In this document: piece by piece, positions 56,252 through 64,000 of the stretch
How the letters are laid out: every line of letters begins with the position of its first letter
Numbering within the stretch: the stretch's first letter is position 1
DNA from: Costus lasius
Taxonomy: Eukaryota; Streptophyta; Magnoliopsida; Zingiberales; Costaceae
Reading direction: 5' to 3'
Length of the DNA: 64,000 nt
NCBI GenBank assembly: GCA_027563935.2
Contig: CM050449.1
Span: 46,908,507-46,972,506, forward strand
The notes under the pieces: generated by a model
What the model saw: only the letters and a program-made list of their open reading frames with translations
The model's database searches: none
What the model was told of the DNA's origin: nothing
Made by a program: the position numbers and the translations under genes

Positions 56252-57127
56252 CTAATGGTTGAGAAATCTCAAACCCATATTCTTACAGTGCTTCTCATGC
56301 TTCTGCTGCGCCAGAGGCTTGGTAAGCGGGTCTGCCAGATTGTCATCTGTATGAACCTTGCATATTTTGATCTCGCCACGATCAATGATCTCCCGGATCA
56401 AGTGAAACCGTCTCTGTATGTGCTTGGACTTCTGGTGCGACCGTGGTTCCTTTGCTTGTGCGATTGCTCTAGTGTTATCACAGAAGATAACCAAAGGATC
56501 TGCACTCGAAGGAACAACACCAAGTTCTCTCACGAACTTACGAATCCACACTGCCTCCTTGGATGCTTCCGAGGCTGCAACATACTCGGCTTCTATTGTG
56601 GAATCAGCAACAGTTGACTGTTTGAAACTCTTCCACACCACAGCTCCACCATTCAAGCTAAAAACATAGCCTGATTGCGATCGAAAATCATCCTGGTCCG
56701 ACTGGAACGAAGCGTCAGTATATCCTTCTATACTGAGTTCTTCCTGACCACCATATATCAAGAACATATCTTTGGTCCTCCGCAGATATTTTAAAATGTT
56801 CTTGACTGCAATCCAGTGCGCCATACCTGGATTACTTTGGAACCGACTGGTCACGCTTAACCCGTAAGCGACGTCTGGGCGAGTACACAACATCGCATAC
56901 ATTATGGACCCAATAGCCGAAGCATAAGGCGTATTGTCCATTTCATCTTTCTCAGTCTGTGTTTGTGGACACTGACTCTTCGAAAGATTCAGACCATGTC
57001 TGACTGGAAGATACCCTCTTTTAGAATTCTCTAAATGGAATCTCTCCAGGACTTTATCGATGTAAGTACTCTGGCACAGCCCGAGAAGCTTCTTAGATCT
57101 ATCATCTGGAAACATTTTCTTAGCCAT
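56252..57127 (-). pseudogene. H: RT tail and RNase H, third pol piece
   Basis: A 291-codon frame nearly identical to I residues 1012-1294: DRSKKLLGLCQSTYIDKVL at the start, RNase H GYTDASFQSD, a FCDNTRAIAQ segment (Arg where I has Gly) and NLADPLTKPLAQQKH. It is separated from the preceding piece by a 49-bp deletion at about 57100 that shifts the frame. Confidence 0.9.
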
Positions 57128-58173
57128 GCTTTAACAGCATGAAGTTCAGGAATATCGTTTCCAATGATTAAGATATCATCGACGTAGAGGATTAGGAATG
57201 TAATCACGCTCCCACTAAACCTCTTATATACACACGGGTCATCTTCGTTCTTGATGAAACCAAACTCAGAGATTGATTCATCAAAACGAATATTCCAGCT
57301 TCTAGATGCTTGTTTCAGTCCATAAATAGACTTCTTTAACTTGCATATTTTATGACGATCTGCTGGATTAGTGAAACCTTCAGGTTGTGTCATATACACA
57401 TCCTCATCCAGTTTTCCATTAAGGAAAGCCGTCTTCACATCCATCTGCCAGATCTCATAATCGTAATATGCTGCTATCGCGAAAAGAATCCGAATAGACT
57501 TGAACATGGCTACAGGTGAGAAAGTTTCATAATAATCTATCCCGTAGATTTGTTTGAAACCTTTCGCAACTAGCCTGCCTTTATAGGTAACTACGTTACC
57601 ATCCATGTCAATCTTCTTCTTGAAGATCCATTTACAGCCTATAGGGATTACTCCCGGAGGCGGATCAACCAAATCCCAGACTTGGTTATCTGACATGGAG
57701 TCCATCTCGGCTCGCATAGCTTCAAGCCATCTAGCTGACTCCGGTCCACTGACCGCATCCGCATAAGTGAGGGGTTCATCATTATCAATGATGTAGACTC
57801 CGTCATAGCGCTCAGGCTGTCGACGGATCCTTCCCGATCTACGCGGTTCCCGTGATATCTGAGCCTCAGGTTGCATAATAACCTGTTCTACCGGCTCAGG
57901 CTCATCCAACTGTGCTTGACTACTTTGTCCTTCCTCTGGATTCTCATCCAGTTTTATTTCTCTCCCACTGGCTTCTTGCAGAAGAAACTCCTTCTCAAGA
58001 AATATGGCCGTCCGAGCAACAAACACCTTGTTCTCTTTGGGATCGTAGAAATAATAACCCTTAGTTTCCTTGGGGTAACCGACAAAGATGCATTTCTCAG
58101 ATCTGCTCTCTAGTTTCCTAGAGGCGAGCTTTTTGACATAAGCCTCGCAACCCCAGATCCTGATAAATGTCAA
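57031..58173 (-). pseudogene. H: integrase C-terminal part and RT, second pol piece
   Basis: A 380-codon frame equal to I residues from about 640 to 997: RIWGCEAYVKKL, YKGRLVAKGFKQIYGIDYYE (Tyr where I has Asp), QMDVKTAFLNG and an intact YVDD. After CFQM the 49-bp deletion puts translation out of frame. In sense direction it follows the 58170-60086 frame, which runs out of phase after a one-base deletion near 58205. Confidence 0.9.
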
Positions 58174-60086
58174 GCTTGGCTGTTTCCCATACCATAACTC
58201 GTATGGATTTTAGAAACTGCCTTGGATGGCACTCGGTTTAGTACCTTTGCAGCCGTTTCCAGTGCAAAACCCCAAAAGGAGTAAGGTAGAGTAGCCTGAC
58301 TCATCATAGAACGAACCATATCAAGTAATGTTCTATTTCTCCTCTCGGACACACCATTCCATTGCGGTGTTCCTGGTGGAGTGAGCTGTGAGATAATCCC
58401 ACACTCCTTCAGATAGTCAGTAAACGCATGACTCAAGTATTCTCCACCTCGATCAGAACGAAGTGCCTTGATATTTCGGCCTAGCTGATTCTGTACTTCA
58501 TTTTTGAACTCTTTGAACTTGTCAAAAGATTCACTCTTATGTCTCATAAGATAGACATAACCATACCTACTGAAATCATCAGTAAAGGTAATGAAGTACT
58601 GATAGCCACCTCTGGCATGTTTACTAAATGGCCCACACACATCACTGTGTATAAGGTCAAGTAAACCTGAAGCCCTTTGACCTTTGTTAGGAAAAGGTGA
58701 CTTCGTCATTTTACCCATCAAACAAGCTTTGCATGTATCAATCTCCTCATAGGAAAATGATCCCAGCAGTCCATGATCATGCAACCGCTTAATGCGCTTC
58801 TTGTTAATATGGCCTAAACGACTATGCCATAACAAGGTGCTGTCATCAGCATACTTGGCTTTCTTATTATCAATGTTTTGTATAGAATTTTCCATGTCCA
58901 ACATGAATAACCCATTGTTAATTGAACCAGTTCCATAAACAATATTATCATAAGATAAAACACACTTTGAAATATTGCATTCAAAGGCAAATCCTTTCCT
59001 GACAAGAGCAGGAATAGAGATAATATTTTTGGTGATACTCGGTACAAAATAACAATTGTTTAATTCCAATACAATGCCAGATGGTAAAGAAATGAAATAG
59101 TCTCCTACAGCAACAGCAGCAACCCGTGCCCCGTTTCCAACGCGTAGGTCTACCTCATGCTGTCCCACCTGCCTTCTTCTCTTGAGTTCCTGTACATTTG
59201 AACAAATGTGAACTCCACATGCAGTGTCCAACACCCATGATATAGAAGAAGATGAAAACATGACCTCAGTCACGAATATACCTGAGCCAGAAGCGATGCT
59301 TCCCCTCTTATCTCCTTGGAGCGCTTTACAGTCCTTTTTCCAGTGACCCAGCTGGCCACAGTGGAAGCACCTGTTGTCCTTCGACCGCTTCACCTTCTGT
59401 TTCAGAGCCTTACTGTAGTTCTTGACAGGGGCTTTGTCCTTCTTCCCCTTCTTCTTGTTCCTAGAAGGAACCATTAAGACAGAGGTTGAAGGCTTTCCCT
59501 TCAGAGTTTCCTCAGTAGTCAAGAGCATATTCAGCAGCTCTGCCGGAGTACAATCGATTTTGTTCATATTAAAGTTAATAATGAACGCATCGAAAGAAGG
59601 CGGGAGAGACTGCAGAATTATGTCTACAGCAAGCTCCTGATTGATGGTATGCCCCAGTTTCTCTAGAGCCTCCTTGTGCCCAATCATCTTGAGCACGTGA
59701 GCTCCCACTGGGCTCCCTTCAGCCAGTTTGCTCTGAAAGAAAAGCTTGGTCAAATTATAGCGCTCAGTCCTCGCCTGTGCAGCATACAGCATCTTGAGGT
59801 TCGCTATAATCTCTATAGCCGACATATCCTCATGCTGACGCTGCAGCGGTGGCGTCATAGACGCTAGCATCAGGCAAGCGACATCAATGCTATCATTGAC
59901 GTGCTTTTCATAGGCATCCCGAACCGCCCTTGCGGCGTTCGGAGCGGGTTGAGGCGGCACAGCCGTCTCGAGGACATACAGTTTCCTCTCTGCCTTAAGA
60001 ACGATCTTAAGGTGTCCGAACCAGTCCGAGAAGTTTGGCCCAGCAAACTTCTCCCTTTCCAGTAGGGATCGCACATTGAAGCTCAT
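58170..60086 (-). pseudogene. H: gag, protease and integrase core, first pol piece
   Basis: A 638-codon frame colinear with I. Gag 1-235, zinc knuckle CFHCGQLGHWKKDC 240-253, LDTACG protease motif (D287), integrase zinc site H421/H426/C452/C455 and D482, D545, E581 all present. After SKAVSK (about residue 626) a one-base deletion relative to I changes the frame and the protein ends 12 residues later. Gag, protease and the integrase core are therefore still encoded, but no full polyprotein. Confidence 0.92.
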
Positions 60087-61874
60087 GGTGTTCGTTGCTG
60101 CAGGAATCTACAACAATGCAAGAACAGCAAGGTCAGTATCAATGTCTAGAATCAATCCAGGACTTAAGAATGATTCCTTTTCTCACTATTTTAGCTGACT
60201 GTAAAATCCATAAAACAGTCCGAAAGAGTAACACTCTTTTAGTGAGATGGGATCCAGATTTCATACTTGGTCTCCGCGTCCCGCTCAGGCGAGATAAGAT
60301 GCACAGAGAGTACAAGCACTAATTTCTGGTAGGCAGTCCTTGCCAATCGCCAACCCGTGCGATTCCCCTTCATCTGGGCAATCCAGCAGACTGTGCCAAC
60401 TGAGTTGGTACAACACAGTCTCTGATCCCACAGATGGCTGCCTCCATGTGCTGCCATATGCGCCACATATGCAGCCTACATGGTCAAGCTGACCCGACCT
60501 ACTCCCTGGACCACCACGTGCTATGCTGAGCAACGATAAGGGATAAATCCCTACTCTGTAACACGCAGGTGTAATCCCGCACCGTCTGAAGATAGATGGA
60601 CGTGCCCACTGAGTGGGTACAACACGGCTCCAACGATAGTCAGAACAGTGAGGTTTCGCGTCAGAAGGCTTACGAGCTTGATATTTTAGTGTTGGATTTT
60701 ACCGGTCTTTTATCTTCTTAACTATCATGCAATTCCTATGGTGATAGCAGAAGATAAACTCATGCAGTTCTAATTATATAAGGAATAAAAAGAAAGCATG
60801 CTGATCTTATGTGGTAAAAGCCCATAGAGCCTAAGTAAGACCTTAACCTAATTTAAGTCTTCACTTGCTCTTCATAGGTCTTTTGCCTTTCATCTGGTCC
60901 AACCTAGGGCCCTAGCGCCAAGAGCACCTCAGGTGCGCCACCAGCTGAATGCCCCTCTGGGATGTGTGCCTTGAATTCTTGTCTGATTAAAAATACATTT
61001 TAATCTATCTAGACAAGATTGACTCGCAGGTCAATTACATTTTATAAGTTAAAGACAATGTGATTCGCAGATCACAAAAAATATTAATTTATAATTAACC
61101 AGGCACGCAGGCCCCAGCACAGTACACATTAAAGGGCAACCCACATAAGATTAAATAAACAAGCATATGGCATCAAATCAACATGTGATCCATATAACAA
61201 GAAAATAAAATTTTTGAAAACCCATTGGCATCAATTTTAATTTTCTTATGTGCACTTACAACCTTACAATGGTCCATTGATAGGGATCCACTCATCCAAC
61301 TAGTCAGATCCTCTGCCCTTGCATGCACCAAGTCCTAACTGACTCGAGTTGACCTAATGGTCAACCATGCATGCGCCAAGGGCTGAACAACCCTCATGAG
61401 TTCTGGCATGCGGGTGTGACCCCGGGCCTAACTCATGTGTGTTCAATGGTTGTCTCAACCAGACCTCGGTACACGCCTAAGATGCAATCGACCTATAGCC
61501 ACCTCGTGCTTGCGCACAGGTGCCATCTGGTCGATCCATCTCGGCTGTCAGATGGTCTGATCAGACTATTGGATCTAACCTAGAGGTGACTTCAACCCCA
61601 TCAACCCATCTAAGGGTTTATAGTAGGCGCCACTTAGATCTAGTCATAGGCGCGCAAGTTAGGTTTTTGATAAAACAACATGAACTAAGCGCCAACACAA
61701 GACATGCGACAAGATGAACAAACAACATGCGCCAAGATAAGGTAAACATCTTACTTTCGCATGAAGAAATAACATGTAAGTTTCGCATGTCAACAAGATC
61801 TAGGCATACATGTAGATGCGCAACCAAGGATCACAAAATATATCAAGCAATCATATTACATGCTTGAACCGCAC
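60087..61874 (-). mobile_element. Element H: untranslated leader
   Basis: No credible gene. The part near gag is nearly the same as in I; from about 61600 to the primer site it is a different sequence. Hairpins ccaactgagttgg (60396-60408) and cccactgagtggg (60605-60617) are the counterparts of those in I. Confidence 0.85.
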
Positions 61875-61886
61875 GCTCTGATACCA
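61875..61886 (-). promoter_or_regulatory. Primer-binding site of H
   Basis: Minus strand tggtatcagagc, the exact initiator tRNA-Met type site, two bases from the LTR. Confidence 0.9.
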
Positions 61887-61888
61887 AT

Positions 61889-63597
61889 TGTAGAGTCCCC
61901 TTCAAGGGGGAGCGCAAGCAGATGAAACCCCTTTCAAGAGGGGGGCGAAAAACCCTTAAGGTTGGCGCATAAAATTGCAAGCGGAAGCAAGGGTTTTTCA
62001 TGGATCTTAGCAAGATAATATGATCAACTTGATGAAGTTTAGATCCATACCAAAGCCATGAGGAAGATGGCGACTTGGAAGAGAAAGATCGAAAGGGATC
62101 TTCTCCCTAGTTGACGCACACAAGATGATGTGCTTGCTCCTTGGAGATCCTTGTGCTAGCAAGGTCCTTCAAGGGTCCCTCTCGTATGGTAAGGAAATGA
62201 GAGATGATGTCTAGGCTTGCCGAACCTCCACCAAGACCTCGCCTTCTCCACACCAAAGTCTCGTCAAGCAAGAGCAAGGAGACAGAGTTGAATGGAGCGT
62301 TCAAGTCATTTGGCGTTCAAGGGAACATGCGCTAAATTACTTTCCAAAATAGGAAAATCCATTAAGCCATGCGTTCATGATCTCTAAATCGATCAAAACG
62401 CCAAAACAATGAACCATACGTTCATGCTCTTGAACCGGTTCAAAGTAAATGTGTTCGGTCCAAAGGCCAAACCAAGCCAGCCCAAGCCAATCGGTCTAGA
62501 TCAACTAAACCCTAAGGTTTCCAATCTAACCGTTCATCTCATGATGCTCTTGATCTCACCGATCTAGCATCAATCCTCTCGATCGAAGCTTACCGATCTC
62601 AAGCCCTAATCAATCAAACATGATCAGACTGGATCTCACTTACAATCAGAGTTTAAACTCCTTTAAACTGAATCAAAACAATCCAGTCCACACGATCTGA
62701 CTTAAGTAAGCCATATCATCAAATTGTGCGACCCTAAGGGTTTCCTTTAAATGTCGGTAACGATAACTTACATTATCACGATCAGTGAGGGGTATCTAGC
62801 AACACATCACTGTCTCCCGATATAAAGGAAAGAGTCTTCCAAGACTACACCCAAACCATAGCACAAGTGTGAATCCACTTCACAAGGCATGAATGTTTCC
62901 TTTGCCACTGGATGTTCTTATTGGACAAGCGTGTCAAGCCTGTAGCTCCAATATGATGAGCATGATTAGATCAGATGCACATAGTCACCTGGGTATGGCC
63001 ATACACTTTCTCAATCATCTCATATCGGGGGGGCCCCTTTTAGAACATCACACTCCTTGAACAAGGAGACGGCAATCCTATATCTATCACTAGTGCCCTA
63101 ACCTGACTCATGATCATTATCCAAGACAGTCTATAATCATTATGTTTCAAATGATATTGAACTACCTCAAAACAATGACAATCATCATTTAGAAACACAA
63201 GTGATCTCAAGTCAGAGGACATGTGCCACTTGGTGCTTACAAGGATCATTCACATTGTGACAAGCAATGGAATATCCTAGAAGGGTCTGTCCAGTACATC
63301 CAATGTACCCATGAGTCTACATCTTATTCCATGCTCGAAGCATCCTATAAGATTAGAACACATATTAGTCTCAATCATATCAAGGCTGTCTCATGTTCAC
63401 CAAGATATCTCGACTAAGGACATATGCATGTCAGCCTAGCTGAACTGCGTTGAGACATTATTCAGAAGTACACTTATTACAGCAGACAAGGTAACAATCT
63501 GAATAACAACCATGCCTTTATAAACTTAAGAGTTTATTACATGATACTGTTACAATCCCAAGGCCTCAAACATTAGCCTTAAGGGCATACCCCAACA
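61889..63597 (-). mobile_element. Element H: 5' LTR
   Basis: A 1709-bp LTR, partner of 54522-56231, ending CCCCAACA and followed by the ccttg target copy. U3 palindrome at 62993-63004. The U5 half (61889-62600) is strongly diverged from that of I, while the U3 half is similar. Confidence 0.95.
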
Positions 63598-63602
63598 CCT
63601 TG

Positions 63603-63916
63603 CAATCCTTAACATACCAAGATTAGGGCAATCACTCAGTTCATGCCTCGCATAATCTTGACAAGTCCCACATAGTAGATCTATCCTACATGCGTGGGGA
63701 GAAATTAATTATCTCACATATGAGTCTATCCCACCATGTGAAGAAAGTGAAAAACCAAATAAATCGAATAGATGTTAGGAACAAAAAATTTACATTTTTT
63801 CCTACCTAGAAAAACCCATGCGCATATGCAAATTTTTAAAAAATTTGACATGGCATGTGAGCATACGATCAAAGCATAAAACACCATTCCAATCTCACAA
63901 GTCCCTCTAATACTAC
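63603..63916 (-). mobile_element. Element G: leader and decayed primer site right of H
   Basis: On the minus strand this reads like the first 300 bases of the A leader ('gtgttttatgctttgatcg..atgctcacatgcca'). The primer site at 63904-63915 is tagtattagagg, three changes from tggtatcagagc. The small frame at 63726-63989 is not supported. Confidence 0.7.
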
Positions 63917-64000
63917 TGTTGGTAAACCCTAGGGATTTTAAAATTTTATAGACGTACACAGTGGAAGTGATGCGTTGCATGTTCACCACATTTTTTCCAA
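63917..64000 (-). mobile_element. Element G: inner edge of 5' LTR, continues outside the window
   Basis: The minus strand ends 'ccctagggtttaccaaca', comparable with the A LTR end 'ccggggtttcccaaca'. Upstream it keeps 'cacttccactgtgta', matching 'gcttccgctgtgcaa' in A. Only 84 bp are in the window. Confidence 0.7.

Overview
The window is plant nuclear repeat DNA, built almost entirely of nested LTR retrotransposons. No host gene, rRNA, tRNA, CRISPR array or bacterial-type operon was found. The evidence for a plant is: Copia polyproteins of the Angela/BARE type with long (about 1.7-2.2 kb) LTRs and a primer site matching initiator tRNA-Met; Gypsy elements of the Athila type with a primer site close to the 3' end of tRNA-Asp; and a Tekay/Del-type chromovirus with a chromodomain. 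The species cannot be told from the sequence; a large-genome flowering plant fits best.

For reference I name the elements A-K. The stack reads from outside to inside. E is an Athila-related non-autonomous element (+), seen as an LTR remnant at 37640-38038 and internal DNA at 48205-50765. D, an old Angela-like Copia (+), lies inside the LTR of E: 2463-4696 plus 33247-37639. K, a Tekay-like LTR (-) at 1-2462, sits in the 5' LTR of D. B, an Athila-related non-autonomous element (-), splits D: 4697-11200 plus 31440-33246. A, a decayed Angela-like Copia (+), splits the 5' LTR of B: 11201-11477 plus 20594-31434, with target duplication aagat. I, an intact-looking Angela-type Copia (-), splits the 5' LTR of A: 11478-20588, duplication tatca. 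J, a solo LTR (+), sits in the leader of A: 22896-24595, duplication gcctg. C, an Athila-type element with gag and pol (+), sits in E: 38039-48199, duplication ctatc. To the right are F, a truncated Tekay/Del chromovirus with its 3' LTR (50765-54138), G, an Angela-like leader (-) on both sides of H, and H, a young Angela-type Copia (-) at 54522-63597, duplication ccttg. Exact target duplications fix most boundaries, and LTR divergence judged by eye falls from B to A to I, as the nesting requires.

Coding content: only I has a complete gag-pol frame (1294 codons). H carries a near-identical polyprotein broken by two frameshifting lesions. C keeps one long frame with several single stop codons and a changed RT catalytic motif. 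A and D are heavily decayed. B and E share an unusual open reading frame (a CCHC-like motif, a coiled coil related to the C gag, a very acidic middle and a conserved C-terminal block) with no pol. C, or a relative, is the plausible source of enzymes for B/E because LTR ends, primer site and 3' end match.

The least explained signals are non-coding: a palindromic minisatellite of about 70 bp (TACGGyACyGCCGTA) in the U3 of B/C LTRs and again inside B/E; paired leader hairpins in the Copia elements whose stems differ by compensating changes; a 12-bp U3 palindrome kept in every Angela-like LTR; and a relic of an H-type LTR/primer-site junction inside the leader of I.
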